Notes: generated by a model not told the origin, from the letters alone. 64,000 nucleotides of DNA from an uncultured Siphonobacter sp. (GCA_913775095.1 CAJYIW010000005.1:124001-188000), one strand, 5' to 3'. Shown: positions 16,761 through 26,437, numbered from the stretch's first letter. Numbers and translations: made by a program.

Positions 16761-18164
16761 ATGCATATACAGAAACTTAGTGCTCAAGAACAAAATAAAA
16801 TCTTATTGATAAGAGAAGATCACTTTAATGATGTTAAAAGTAAACGAATTGCTCCTTCTAAGTTACAAGAAAGTTTCGTTGCCTTTGCAAATTCAGATGG
16901 AGGAGATTTATACATAGGTATAGAAGATTCATCTCAAAAAGGTGAGCGTGTCATTGGGTTTGAAAATCAAGAAGAGGCGAACTCCATCATCTCTACTTTA
17001 CTCGAAGAGACTTCACCTTCAGTAGAAAACATTCTAATAGAGTTTCTAGACTTTGATGAAAAAGGACTAGTGCTGCATATTAATATTCCCAAAAGCCCTA
17101 AAGTACACTATACAGCCTCTGGAGATTGTCATATAAGGATAAACGCTTCAAAAAAAAGAATTAAGGGAGAACGAATAACACAGTTAAGTTATTCTAAAGG
17201 GGCTGAACCATATGAAAAGAAAGCAGTAGATAATATAGAAATAGATGACATTATTGCAAGTACAGATCTTGCAAAATATATGAAACGTATCTCAGCAACA
17301 ATTACTCCAGAGCTTTTCCTAAAGAAGCAACAATTACTTACGAAGAAGGATGGAATAAAAATACCTAATGTTGGTTGTGTATTACTTTTTGATGAAGAAC
17401 CTCAAGCAACAATGAATACACGTTGTGCTGTAAAAGTATATAGGCTGAGAACGACTGAAAAAGAATATAAAAGAGAACAGTTAGAGGAGATGCCTATAAC
17501 AATTAAAGGTACACTTGAAAATGTAATATTAAAGACAATAAAGCAAGTTGAGTCGTATATAGAAGGAGCTTCTTTTAAGGATGGCGAGAATTTAGTTAAA
17601 CTATTGTATCCATCTAAAGCTTTAAAGGAGATTCTTGTAAATGCAGTTATTCATAGAGATTATAGTTTAAACGATGATATACATGTTAAAATATTTGACA
17701 ATAGAATAGAAGTGCAAAGCCCAGGAAAATTACCTGGTTATATGAGTATTGAAAATATTTATACAGAACGATTTTCTAGAAATGCTAATATAGTCAGAAT
17801 GCTACATAATTTACCTGATCCTGTGAATCACGATATTGGAGAAGGTCTTGATACCGCTAAAAACGAGTTAAAAAAAGCAGGGTTAATTGATCCTATATTT
17901 GAAGAAAGAGATAATTCATTTATTGTTACAATAAAACATCAACGTATTGCATCTATTGAAGATATTATATTAAAGCATTTCGAAGAGAATCCCAATTCAT
18001 CTATCACAAATAAACTAGTTAGACAATTGAGTGGAGAAGCTGATATGCAAAAGGTAAAAGGAGCTTTAAAAAAGCTTCGTAAATTAAAACTTATCAAGCT
18101 TGAAGAAGAAGAAGTTACTACTAGATTTAAATATAAGTATGTTAAGGTTTTCTCTGGCGAATAA
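16761..18164 (+). CDS. AlbA_2 (Schlafen-type) domain / HATPase_c_4 protein
   Basis: Putative nucleic-acid-binding regulator of 467 aa. The N-terminal AlbA_2 domain (about residues 15-130) shows ESFVAFANSDGGDLYIGIED and the YTASGDCHIRINASKKRI stretch. The middle and C-terminal part matches the RecG-like HATPase_c_4 type, with LVNAVIHRDYS (the NAV.HRDY motif) and IEVQSPGKLPG, and ends in a winged-helix-like segment. Such proteins are widespread, patchily distributed, and generally of unknown function; some Schlafen-domain proteins act in phage or nucleic-acid stress responses. The ATG chosen is at MHIQKLSAQEQNK. The gene is far more AT-rich than everything around it and is enclosed by inverted copies of a palindrome, so recent acquisition is likely. 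Confidence 0.82.
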   Translation: MHIQKLSAQEQNKILLIREDHFNDVKSKRIAPSKLQESFVAFANSDGGDLYIGIEDSSQKGERVIGFENQEEANSIISTLLEETSPSVENILIEFLDFDEKGLVLHINIPKSPKVHYTASGDCHIRINASKKRIKGERITQLSYSKGAEPYEKKAVDNIEIDDIIASTDLAKYMKRISATITPELFLKKQQLLTKKDGIKIPNVGCVLLFDEEPQATMNTRCAVKVYRLRTTEKEYKREQLEEMPITIKGTLENVILKTIKQVESYIEGASFKDGENLVKLLYPSKALKEILVNAVIHRDYSLNDDIHVKIFDNRIEVQSPGKLPGYMSIENIYTERFSRNANIVRMLHNLPDPVNHDIGEGLDTAKNELKKAGLIDPIFEERDNSFIVTIKHQRIASIEDIILKHFEENPNSSITNKLVRQLSGEADMQKVKGALKKLRKLKLIKLEEEEVTTRFKYKYVKVFSGE

Positions 18165-18190
18165 TTATAGAAAATCTATTTCTAAGTTCG

Positions 18191-18237
18191 TCCGCGACTT
18201 AGTCGCGGATGCTTGAGAAAAGCGTCTGCGACGCTAA
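18191..18237. repeat. Two palindromes downstream of the AlbA_2 gene
   Basis: First TCCGCGAC-tta-GTCGCGGA (18191-18209), then AAAAGCGTCTGCGACGCTAA (18218-18237), a hairpin that is the reverse complement of the element at 16597-16616. The first could also end AlbA_2 transcription. Confidence 0.7.
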
Positions 18238-18286
18238 GCTACCCGCACAAAAAGAATCGCTTCTCTACCCTGTCTTAATCACCTAA

Positions 18287-18317
18287 AAAAAGTCTGGCGG
18301 AGACCACCAGACTTTTT
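18287..18317 (-). terminator. Terminator of the RND efflux operon
   Basis: An 11-bp stem AAAAAGTCTGG/CCAGACTTTTT, 28 nt downstream of the last gene of the operon, ending in a T run on the coding strand. Confidence 0.75.
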
Positions 18318-18344
18318 AACTATACACCTATAAAACTAAAACTT

Positions 18345-19733
18345 TTATTTCCAGCCGCCGCCCAGTGCCCGGTATAATGAGACTACCGACTGCAATTGCT
18401 GCAAACGGTCGCTTACGCTGCTCAATTCAGCCGAAAGCAGGCTTTGCTGAGCTACCAGCACTTCGGTATAGTTGGCTGAGCTGTACTTCAATAATTCTTT
18501 CGTAAAATCCACTGACTTTTGCAGGGAATTTAACTGACGCCCGCGAATCATGGCCCGCTCCGTAGCCGTTTGATACGCAAAAAGAGCGTTGGATACTTCC
18601 TGACCAGCAGTTAATAAACTTCCCTGAAAATTCAGCAAGGCATTTTCCTGATCGGCCTTCGCGATGCGTAAACGTACTTTATTCGTTCCCCGGGCAAAGA
18701 TAGGCTGGGCAATTCCCGCCGCCAGGTTACCAAACATGGAGGTTGTCGAGAACAAGCCGCCCAGCGAAAGAGCCGAAAGACCTCCGTTGGCCGTCAGGGT
18801 CAAGGATGGATAAAAATACGTTCGGGCCACATTGGTAAGCTCAAAGGCACTGCGGTACGAATATTCCGCCGCCTGCACGTCCGGGCGATTGCTCAGCAAC
18901 TGAGCCGAAACTCCCGTGTTCAGCCTTTCCATGGGTACCTGAGCTTCCAGCGTGGTGCGGTTGATGGCTCCGGGAGCACGGGCCAGCAAGATACTCAACG
19001 CATTTTCGGTTTCCCGAATGGTTTGCTTTAAGGTTGGAATCGTTACTTCCGCGGCGTACTGACTGGCTTCGCTCTGCACGACGGCGGCTCCGGTTACGAC
19101 AGCTGCCTCTTTCAGATCCTTCATCGTCTCCACGTTCGAGACCCAGATGTCTACGTTTTTCTGCGTGATGGCCAGCTGGGCGTCCAGAGCCAGAAGCGAA
19201 TAATAAGCATTAGCAATGTCTGCGATTAACTGCGTTTGTACCGCCCGCTTGGTAGCCTCGCTCTGTAATAATAAAGCCAGATTGGAACGTTTGGCACTTC
19301 TGAGTTTACCCCAGACATCCGCTTCCCAGCTCGCATTGGCATACAATTGGAACTGACGCTGGGCAAAACCCGTCGCGGCACTAGGTACGTTCGGTACCTT
19401 GGCAAAAACCCCCGTTCCATTGCCCGTCACGTTCGGGAAAAAGTTCATCCGGCTTTGGTACAGGTTTGCTTCCGCTACTTCAATCCGGGTAATGGCCGAC
19501 TTCAGGTTGAGGTTATTCATTAACCCTTCCTGAATCAGATTCTGCAACGTGGTGTCGGAAAACATATTTCGCCAGGGCATATTCGCCATGCTGGTCGTAT
19601 CCGTACTTCCGTCCCGGTACAGCCCTTCGGTACTCACCTTAGGCTGGTTATAGTTCTGTGTAATTTTGCAGGCAGCAAGTCCTTGCAGAAGAATCAACAC
19701 CGCGAACGACTGCCACAAAAGTTTCCTGTTCAT
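18345..19733 (-). CDS. RND efflux outer-membrane channel lipoprotein (NodT/OprM family)
   Basis: Trimeric outer-membrane exit duct for the efflux pump encoded upstream. It has a lipoprotein signal (lipobox LAAC, Cys22) and 462 aa with two OEP repeats. The family's duplicated coiled-coil hairpins are visible in LKSAITRIEVAEANLYQSRMN and LSNRPDVQAAEYSYRSAFELTNVARTYFYPSLTL, the classical RPDV.AAE motif of the OprM group. It is the third gene of the operon. A hairpin in the 79-nt gap after the permease gene probably lowers its expression relative to the upstream genes. Confidence 0.93.
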   Translation of the reverse strand: MNRKLLWQSFAVLILLQGLAACKITQNYNQPKVSTEGLYRDGSTDTTSMANMPWRNMFSDTTLQNLIQEGLMNNLNLKSAITRIEVAEANLYQSRMNFFPNVTGNGTGVFAKVPNVPSAATGFAQRQFQLYANASWEADVWGKLRSAKRSNLALLLQSEATKRAVQTQLIADIANAYYSLLALDAQLAITQKNVDIWVSNVETMKDLKEAAVVTGAAVVQSEASQYAAEVTIPTLKQTIRETENALSILLARAPGAINRTTLEAQVPMERLNTGVSAQLLSNRPDVQAAEYSYRSAFELTNVARTYFYPSLTLTANGGLSALSLGGLFSTTSMFGNLAAGIAQPIFARGTNKVRLRIAKADQENALLNFQGSLLTAGQEVSNALFAYQTATERAMIRGRQLNSLQKSVDFTKELLKYSSANYTEVLVAQQSLLSAELSSVSDRLQQLQSVVSLYRALGGGWK

Positions 19734-19758
19734 ATGTTTTAAATGTCAATGGTTGACA

Positions 19759-19805
19759 GAAAAGCAGGGGGTTCATTGCCTCAATCGTTTGCTCCCCTGC
19801 TTTTC
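19759..19805 (-). terminator. Intercistronic hairpin between the RND permease and the channel gene
   Basis: A 12-bp stem GAAAAGCAGGGG/CCCCTGCTTTTC with a 23-nt loop, followed on the coding strand by a T-rich stretch. It fits a leaky terminator or an mRNA-stabilising structure inside the operon. Confidence 0.5.
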
Positions 19806-19812
19806 ATTTCTG

Positions 19813-22800
19813 TTAGCGACCCTGACCGGCCATCAAATCCGCGTGTGATTTGTCTTCGGTTTGCAATTGCTTGGGTGATCCGCTGATTTTTTCCTGCAAA
19901 GTCTGGAAGATGATGAACAGTACCGGGATAATAAATACCCCCAATAAGGTACCGATCAACATTCCTCCAACGGCACCCGTACCAATGGAACGGTTACCCA
20001 AAGCCCCGGCACCCGAGGAAAGCATCAGAGGAACCAGCCCCAGAATAAAGGCAAAGGAAGTCATCAAAATGGGTCGGAGACGAGCTTCGGCCCCATCCAC
20101 GGCGGCCTTCACAATGTCCATGCCGTGTCGTCGTCGTTCTACGGCGTACTCCACAATCAGGATGGCATTCTTGGCCAGCAGACCAATCAGCATGATGATC
20201 GTGATTTGCAGATAGATGTTATTATCAATGCCAAAAATGCGGGCAAAGATGAACGTTCCGGCCAGACCAATGGGTAAGGAAAGTAATACCGCCCAGGGCA
20301 GAATATAACTCTCATACTGAGCACTCAACAGGAAGTAAACGAAGGCCAGACAGAGCATAAAGATGTAGATCGTCTGTCCGCCACTGAGGATTTCCTCCCG
20401 CGTCATACCCGAGAATTCGTAGCCATAACCGGCGGGTAATTTCTCGGCCGCCACTTCCTGAATGGCCTTAATGGCATCCCCGGAACTGAACCCTGCTTTA
20501 GGCGTACCGGTAATGGATACGGACGTAAAGAGGTTGAACCGGGTAATCGTTTCTGGACCATACACGCGGTCCATCGTCACGAATTCCGAGATGGGAGCCA
20601 TCGTTCCGTTCGCGTTTCTGATGTACACGGAGTTCAGACTGGAAGGACTGGCCCGATACGCAGGATCGGCCTGAATCATGACCCGGTACTGCTTGCCAAA
20701 CTGGTTAAAATTGGATGCATACACCCCACCGAAATAACCCTGCAGGGCACTTAATACAGCGTTAACCGTTAGTCCGGCTTCTTTGGTCCGGGCTACGTTT
20801 ACATTCACCATGTATTGGGGGAATGTCGGGTTGAACGTTGTCGTAGCAAACTGAATTTCGGGACGTTTTAATAAGGCCGCCATGAAGTCTTTTTCCACTT
20901 CAAAAAGTCGGTCAATCGTTCCACCGGCCCGATCCTGTAACTGTAACTCAAACCCGTTACTGGTACCGAAACCCTGAATGGTTGGAGGCGAGAAGAAGAC
21001 AATTTCGGCCCCACGAATATGGCTGGTTTTCGCAAAGAGATCCCGGATTACGGCGTTAATGTCCTGATCAGGGCGTTCTTTCCAGTCTTTCAGACCAATG
21101 ATTACCATCCCGTACGAACTACCGTTCCCACTAATGATACTCCGACCCGCCAGACGCGTCGTGAATCGAACGGCGGGCATTTCCCGGGCAATTTTATCTA
21201 CTTCATTGGCAATAGCTGTAGTCCGTTCAACAGACGAAGCAGGGGGTAAAGTAATGTTGGCAAAGATGGTTCCCTGATCTTCGTTGGGTACGAAACCGGA
21301 AGGCGTGGTGCGGAGCAACCAGACGAAAACGCCGGCAGATACCGCAATGGCACCCAGGGCCATCCATTTTTTACCCGAAAGGAACGTTACCGAACGGGAA
21401 TATTTGGTCGTTACTGCATCAAAACCCGTGTTGAAGGCCGTATAAAACCGTTGCATAAATCCTTTTTTATGCTCCTTGTCGTGCGGTTTCAGGAAAATCG
21501 CACACAGGGCCGGACTCAGCGTCAGGGCGTTAATGGCCGAAAGAATAATGGAAATGGCCAGTGTCAGACCAAACTGTTTGTAAAACACCCCGGTCGAACC
21601 ACTAATGAAACTGACCGGAACGAATACCGCCGCCATGACCAGCGTAATCGAAACGATGGCACCGCTGATTTCGCCCATGGCATCAATCGATGCTTTCCGG
21701 GCGGAGGTATAGCCCTCATCCAGCTTGGCGTGCACCGCCTCCACTACCACGATGGCATCATCCACTACGATACCAATGGCAAGCACCAACGCAAAGAGGG
21801 TCAGCAGGTTAATGGTGAATCCAAACAGGTTCAGGAAGAAGAACGTACCGACAATCGCTACGGGCACCGCAATGGCGGGGATCAGCGTTGAACGGAAATC
21901 CTGAAGGAAGATGAACACTACGATAAACACCAGGATAAAGGCCTCGATCAGCGTGTGAATTACTTTCTCAATTGAGGCATCCAGGAAGTTGTTGGCATTC
22001 AGCAGCTCGGCGTAATGCACGCCCGGAGGGAATGACTTTTCGGCTTCCTTGATTACTTTCAGCGAGTTCTCGATTACCTCCTGAGCATTCGAACCGGCCG
22101 TCTGGTTAATCGCCAGGGCTACTGAGGGATACCCCTGTGACGTTGAAATACTGGCGTAACTCTGAGCACCTAATTCAACCCGGGCGATGTCGCGTAAACG
22201 CAGCACCTGACCGCCTGGCGTTGAACGGATGATCATGTTCTCAAACTGAGCCGGATCTTTCAGACGACCGGGATACTTGATGATGTACTGGAAAGACTGA
22301 TCGCTGCTTTCGCCAAACTGGCCCGGGGCTGCTTCGACGTTCTGTTCCGCCAGAGCCGCCGAAACGTCGTCAGGAATCAGACCGTACGTAGCCATGACAT
22401 CAGGTTTCAGCCAGATCCGCATGGCGTAATCGCGAAGACCAAAGGCACTCGCATCCCCCACCCCGGTTACCCGTTTCAGCTGAGGAACGATGTTAATGTT
22501 CGCATAGTTTTGCAGGAAGGTCTGTTCGTAAGCTTTGTTTTCACTGTACAGCGTGAAGATCAATACGTTACTACTTTGACGTTTGCTGGTGATTACCCCC
22601 GCCCGGGTTACTTCCTGCGGTAACAGACTCGTGGCCCGTGACACCCGGTTCTGCACGTTTACCGCGGCCAAATCGGGGTTGGTTCCGAGCTTAAAGAAAA
22701 TGGTAATCGTAGCCGTACCGTCGTTAGCCGCCGTGGAAGTCATGTAGGTCATGTCTTCCACCCCGTTGATCTGTTCTTCGAGCGGGACAATTACACTACT

Positions 22801-22974
22801 TAATACCACACTCGCGTTTGCTCCGGTGTAAGTTGCCTGCACCTGAACCGTCGGCGGAGCAATTTCAGGATATTGAGAAACGGGTAGCGTTACCAGCCCC
22901 AATATCCCCAGCATGACAATAATGATGGATATAACGGTGGATAATACCGGCCGTTCAATAAATCTCTTAAGCAT
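19813..22974 (-). CDS. RND efflux permease, HAE1 (AcrB/MexB) family
   Basis: Inner-membrane proton/drug antiporter of 1,053 aa with the standard double layout: TM1, a large periplasmic loop, TM2-6, TM7, a second loop, TM8-12. The N-terminus MLKRFIERPVLSTVISIIIV is typical. The proton-relay Asp pair is in LAIGIVVDDAIVVVEAVHA of TM4, and the matching Lys is in GLLAKNAILIVEYAVERR of TM10. HAE1 pumps export hydrophobic and amphiphilic drugs, dyes, bile salts and solvents; specificity is not predictable. It sits between its adaptor and its outer-membrane channel in one operon. A two-component system immediately upstream probably controls it. Confidence 0.96.
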   Translation of the reverse strand: MLKRFIERPVLSTVISIIIVMLGILGLVTLPVSQYPEIAPPTVQVQATYTGANASVVLSSVIVPLEEQINGVEDMTYMTSTAANDGTATITIFFKLGTNPDLAAVNVQNRVSRATSLLPQEVTRAGVITSKRQSSNVLIFTLYSENKAYEQTFLQNYANINIVPQLKRVTGVGDASAFGLRDYAMRIWLKPDVMATYGLIPDDVSAALAEQNVEAAPGQFGESSDQSFQYIIKYPGRLKDPAQFENMIIRSTPGGQVLRLRDIARVELGAQSYASISTSQGYPSVALAINQTAGSNAQEVIENSLKVIKEAEKSFPPGVHYAELLNANNFLDASIEKVIHTLIEAFILVFIVVFIFLQDFRSTLIPAIAVPVAIVGTFFFLNLFGFTINLLTLFALVLAIGIVVDDAIVVVEAVHAKLDEGYTSARKASIDAMGEISGAIVSITLVMAAVFVPVSFISGSTGVFYKQFGLTLAISIILSAINALTLSPALCAIFLKPHDKEHKKGFMQRFYTAFNTGFDAVTTKYSRSVTFLSGKKWMALGAIAVSAGVFVWLLRTTPSGFVPNEDQGTIFANITLPPASSVERTTAIANEVDKIAREMPAVRFTTRLAGRSIISGNGSSYGMVIIGLKDWKERPDQDINAVIRDLFAKTSHIRGAEIVFFSPPTIQGFGTSNGFELQLQDRAGGTIDRLFEVEKDFMAALLKRPEIQFATTTFNPTFPQYMVNVNVARTKEAGLTVNAVLSALQGYFGGVYASNFNQFGKQYRVMIQADPAYRASPSSLNSVYIRNANGTMAPISEFVTMDRVYGPETITRFNLFTSVSITGTPKAGFSSGDAIKAIQEVAAEKLPAGYGYEFSGMTREEILSGGQTIYIFMLCLAFVYFLLSAQYESYILPWAVLLSLPIGLAGTFIFARIFGIDNNIYLQITIIMLIGLLAKNAILIVEYAVERRRHGMDIVKAAVDGAEARLRPILMTSFAFILGLVPLMLSSGAGALGNRSIGTGAVGGMLIGTLLGVFIIPVLFIIFQTLQEKISGSPKQLQTEDKSHADLMAGQGR

Positions 22975-23027
22975 AAAAATGTTGGTTTTGGGCTTGCTAG
23001 CCAGGAAATTCTCTTTACCTCCTACCC

Positions 23028-24218
23028 TTACTGAGCACTGGCCGTAGTGTCGGCTTTCATCGCTCCCGGCTTGATTTCCATGTCATCCCGAAGGGCAGCA
23101 ATGCCTTCTACTACGATCTTATCGCCCGCTTTCAAACCCTGCGTAACAATGAAAGATTTTCCGTCGGTGGTGGGTTTCACCTGAATTTCCACACTTTTCA
23201 CTTTGTTACCTTCGGCCACTACATACGCCAGGCGTTTGCCCTGTAACTCATAGGTAGCTTTCTGAGGAATAATCAGAGCGTTTTCAATGTGGGAAGAAAT
23301 CCGAACCTGGCCCGTGCTACCGCTCCGCAGAAAACCGTCGGTATTAGGAAAAGTAGCCCGGAAATTGGCCGACCCGGTTTCGGTGCTGATCAACCCACTG
23401 GCCGTTTCAACCCGACCAGGCTTGGAGTACACGGAACCATCGGAAAGTACGAGGGAGACACTGGGTAAGGTCGCCAGCTTTTGCTGGAGAGTATTGCCTT
23501 TGGTATCCCGGAAGAAATCAAGTAGTTGTTTTTCGTTAAGCGAGAAATAAGCGTATACGTTACCAATGTTAGCGACCGTCGTCAGGGGTGTGGTGGTAGA
23601 CTGGCTTACCAGACTTCCTAATTTCAGAGGTAACAAACCAATTACCCCATTCACGGGGCTGACGACGCGGGTATAACCAATGTTGATTTTGGCGTTTGCC
23701 AGCGTAGCTTTCGCCTGAGCCAGAGCCGCCTGCTTGGACTGAAGGGTATATTGAGCGGACTCCAGTTCGTAGTGGCTGATGATGTCTTTTTCTACCAGCG
23801 GCTTCACTTTATTCACCTGCATCTGAGCGGCGTTCACGTCGGCTTCGGCAATTTTGATGCTGGCCTGAGCCGTCCGTAAATCCTGTTCGTATTGCGGAGC
23901 ACTGATCTGGAAAAGCACCTGACCTTTGCGAACTAACGCTCCTTCATCTACGAAAATACGTTCAATATATCCGTCCACGCGGGGGCGAATTTCTACGTTT
24001 TCCTGGCCTTGCAGAGTGGCAGGATAGTCCGTGTAAATATCCGTCGTACGAGCCTCAACGGTCATCACAGGATATTCCTTAGGAGCAGGAGCCTGCTGAG
24101 CAGCCTGTTGTTTTTCGTCCTTTTTCCCGCAGGAGAAAGCAAAAACCAACATAAACACACCCATACTTGTGGCGATCCTACGGGTTGAAAATGGCGATTG
24201 AAATGGGATAAAATGCAT
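23028..24218 (-). CDS. RND efflux periplasmic adaptor (membrane fusion protein)
   Basis: Adaptor linking the inner-membrane RND pump to its outer-membrane channel. It has a lipoprotein signal with Cys30 in VFAFSCGKKDEK. The start at 24218 gives a positively charged n-region; an ATG at 24164 (MGVFMLVFAFSC) is a possible alternative. The order is biotin-lipoyl half (VEIRPRVDGYIERIFVDEGALVRKGQVLF), an alpha-hairpin (about residues 110-170), the second lipoyl half (NIGYTRVVSPVNGVIG), then beta-barrel and membrane-proximal domains. It is 396 aa, the first gene of the three-gene efflux operon, 53 nt before the permease gene. Confidence 0.94.
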   Translation of the reverse strand: MHFIPFQSPFSTRRIATSMGVFMLVFAFSCGKKDEKQQAAQQAPAPKEYPVMTVEARTTDIYTDYPATLQGQENVEIRPRVDGYIERIFVDEGALVRKGQVLFQISAPQYEQDLRTAQASIKIAEADVNAAQMQVNKVKPLVEKDIISHYELESAQYTLQSKQAALAQAKATLANAKINIGYTRVVSPVNGVIGLLPLKLGSLVSQSTTTPLTTVANIGNVYAYFSLNEKQLLDFFRDTKGNTLQQKLATLPSVSLVLSDGSVYSKPGRVETASGLISTETGSANFRATFPNTDGFLRSGSTGQVRISSHIENALIIPQKATYELQGKRLAYVVAEGNKVKSVEIQVKPTTDGKSFIVTQGLKAGDKIVVEGIAALRDDMEIKPGAMKADTTASAQ

Positions 24219-24417
24219 TACTCTTAGGCTATTAAACTTGTATTATTCTGTGACCTACAACCGAGCGTCCCTGAAATTTGTTTCGTCAGGTCGGCTAAAA
24301 CTAGTTTTTGGTGATTTCAGCATTCAAATTAAAAAACAAAATCTGTCGAGATTCTGACGGATTTCGCCCTTTCCCGACCGATTTTGCTTACTCATTAATT
24401 TTCAGAAGACTATCCGT

Positions 24418-25761
24418 TTATTTTCCCCAGCTGATCCGAATGCAGTGCTGAAATTCGCGGTACTGATACACACAGGAGAATTCCAGGGTTTCGCAAATCG
24501 CCTCGACAATGGCCAGTCCCAGACCCAGTCGACCATCGTCAGCAGATTTTGTATGATATCTGGAAAAAATATTCTCGTCCGTAGGAGCGTCTACCACCCC
24601 GGTGTTACTGATTTCGAAGCCATACTTTTGATACATAACCGAGATTTTCCCTTCATTCACATTATGCTGAATGGCATTGCGAAGCAGGTTATCCACCATG
24701 ATTCGCACCAGTTCTTCATTGGAAGAAATTCGGTGCTGAATGCTGCTTTCGTGCTGAACGTCGATATTCCGATACTCGATTAATTCTTCGTAGGTCTCCA
24801 GACTTTCGCTGATGATGTCATTAATGTTGAGTTCCGTTCTGGCAATCTTTCCGGCATATTGAATGCTGCGAATGCGGGAAAGCAGGTTTAGTCCTTTATG
24901 AATGCCCGAAAGCCGGACGATGGTCTTTTTAATGTCCAGTAACTCTTTTCGCTCCTCGGATTCGAGTCCGGTTCGCTTCAAAATCAGCTCGACTTTGGCC
25001 AGTAATATGCTCAGCGGTGTTTGTAATTCATGAGCCGTATTCTCGGTAAACTCCCGTAACTGATTGTAAGCCGACTGCGTTTTATTCGTAAAATCCAGCA
25101 CGGCCTGATTGAATAATTCAAACTCGCGAACGCTGGTTTTCTGTAACAGCAGGGGTTCTTTATTCCGAATGTTGTAGGATTTGATGCGGCGTAGGTTGTT
25201 GTAAAAAGGTCGCCAGAGGTTGTAAGAAACCCGATTCAGGTTAATTTGAAAGAAGGCCCAGTTCAGAATGAAAAATAAAACCAGACTGAAGGCAACCGCG
25301 AAAATAACGGCTTCGCTTTCCGGCCCTCCCGGTTCATTCATGGTTACTTCCGTCACAGTTACTTCGTAAAGCCGATCTTTAACCGGAATGGTACGGATGT
25401 ATTCCTTGATCCGCTTGTTATTGAGTTGCCGATTCAGGGAAAAGATCATCCAGAAGTTGAAAGAACTGTTTACATCTTCCAGGTCATAAAACTGATAGGT
25501 AAAGTACGAATACGGCTTGGCATCGGAGGGTAACAGCTGGTAGGAAACCCCTTCCCGAAGGGGAAATTTTCCGGTTTGTTTAACTGTAGACGCAATGGCT
25601 TCAACCTGATTTTTAAACCGAATCCGATAAAAGACCCGGTAATACACATCAATGACGTAGTTATTAAACAGGATGGTTACTACCAGCAGAATGGGTAAGG
25701 CCACTACGTAAACCTTTTTGATTTTCGTAATAAAACGCTTGCTATACTGACTGGTTGCCAT
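24418..25761 (-). CDS. Sensor histidine kinase (HisKA type), partner of the OmpR-family regulator
   Basis: Membrane histidine kinase of 447 aa. TM1 is at about residues 17-37 and TM2 at about 150-170, enclosing a periplasmic sensor region of unrecognised fold. HisKA has the phospho-acceptor His in FTENTAHELQTPLSILLAK. HATPase has the N box IMVDNLLRNAIQHN and the glycine-rich loop DGRLGLGLAIVEAI. Its start overlaps the end of the regulator gene by 20 nt, so the two are co-expressed. The RND efflux genes follow about 200 nt downstream on the same strand, which suggests that the system senses pump substrates or envelope damage. Confidence 0.92.
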   Translation of the reverse strand: MATSQYSKRFITKIKKVYVVALPILLVVTILFNNYVIDVYYRVFYRIRFKNQVEAIASTVKQTGKFPLREGVSYQLLPSDAKPYSYFTYQFYDLEDVNSSFNFWMIFSLNRQLNNKRIKEYIRTIPVKDRLYEVTVTEVTMNEPGGPESEAVIFAVAFSLVLFFILNWAFFQINLNRVSYNLWRPFYNNLRRIKSYNIRNKEPLLLQKTSVREFELFNQAVLDFTNKTQSAYNQLREFTENTAHELQTPLSILLAKVELILKRTGLESEERKELLDIKKTIVRLSGIHKGLNLLSRIRSIQYAGKIARTELNINDIISESLETYEELIEYRNIDVQHESSIQHRISSNEELVRIMVDNLLRNAIQHNVNEGKISVMYQKYGFEISNTGVVDAPTDENIFSRYHTKSADDGRLGLGLAIVEAICETLEFSCVYQYREFQHCIRISWGK

Positions 25762-26437
25762 CTGATTTTTTTAAGGTATAACCCATCCCGTACATGGTCA
25801 CAATACTGACTTCGCAGCCTTCTTTTTTGAGTTTCTGACGGAGGTTTTTGATATGGGTATAAATGTAGTCGAAGGAATCAACCATGTCGATATTATCCTT
25901 TAATACATAGTCCGACAGAGATTCCTTGGAAACCGTACGGTTTTTATTCATCAACAGGTAATACAGAATTCGAAGCTGGCTGTGGGTTAGTTTGAGTTCC
26001 TGCCCGTTTACTTTCACCTGATTATTCATCAGGTCATACGACAGGTTGTAATAAACCATTTCCTCCTCTTCCTGCGGATGCCGGCGACGGATGATACTGC
26101 GAATCCGGGCGACTAGTTCATCCAGATGAAACGGCTTGACCAGGTAATCATCGGCCCCCAGATTAAGTCCTTTTAATTTATCATCCAGGCTATTACGCAC
26201 CGAAATAATCAGCACCCCGGGATGGGAATCCATGCTTTGAATGTCGGCAAAGAGATCGAAACCCAGTCCACCGGGCAGGTTTATATCCAGAACAACCACG
26301 TCATAAATTTTATCCGTCAGTTTTTCCCGGGCTTCCAGAAAGGACAGAGCCGTCTCGCAGGAAAAACCTTCCTGAACCAGAGCCGAGCGAATGCTGTCGG
26401 AAAGTAGTTTTTCGTCCTCAACCAGTAGAATTTTCAT
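25742..26437 (-). CDS. OmpR/PhoB-family response regulator
   Basis: DNA-binding response regulator of 231 aa. The receiver domain has EDE at the N-terminus, the phospho-acceptor Asp in YDVVVLDINLPGGLG, and the Lys in ADDYLVKPFHLDEL. A winged-helix trans_reg_C domain follows (about residues 135-225, LTHSQLRILYYLLMNKNRTVSKESLSDYV is the alpha-loop-alpha region). Two ATGs six bases apart fit; MKILLVEDE is preferred. It overlaps the kinase gene. The likely target is the RND efflux operon next to it, which is an inference from position only. Confidence 0.94.
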   Translation of the reverse strand: MKILLVEDEKLLSDSIRSALVQEGFSCETALSFLEAREKLTDKIYDVVVLDINLPGGLGFDLFADIQSMDSHPGVLIISVRNSLDDKLKGLNLGADDYLVKPFHLDELVARIRSIIRRRHPQEEEEMVYYNLSYDLMNNQVKVNGQELKLTHSQLRILYYLLMNKNRTVSKESLSDYVLKDNIDMVDSFDYIYTHIKNLRQKLKKEGCEVSIVTMYGMGYTLKKSDGNQSV

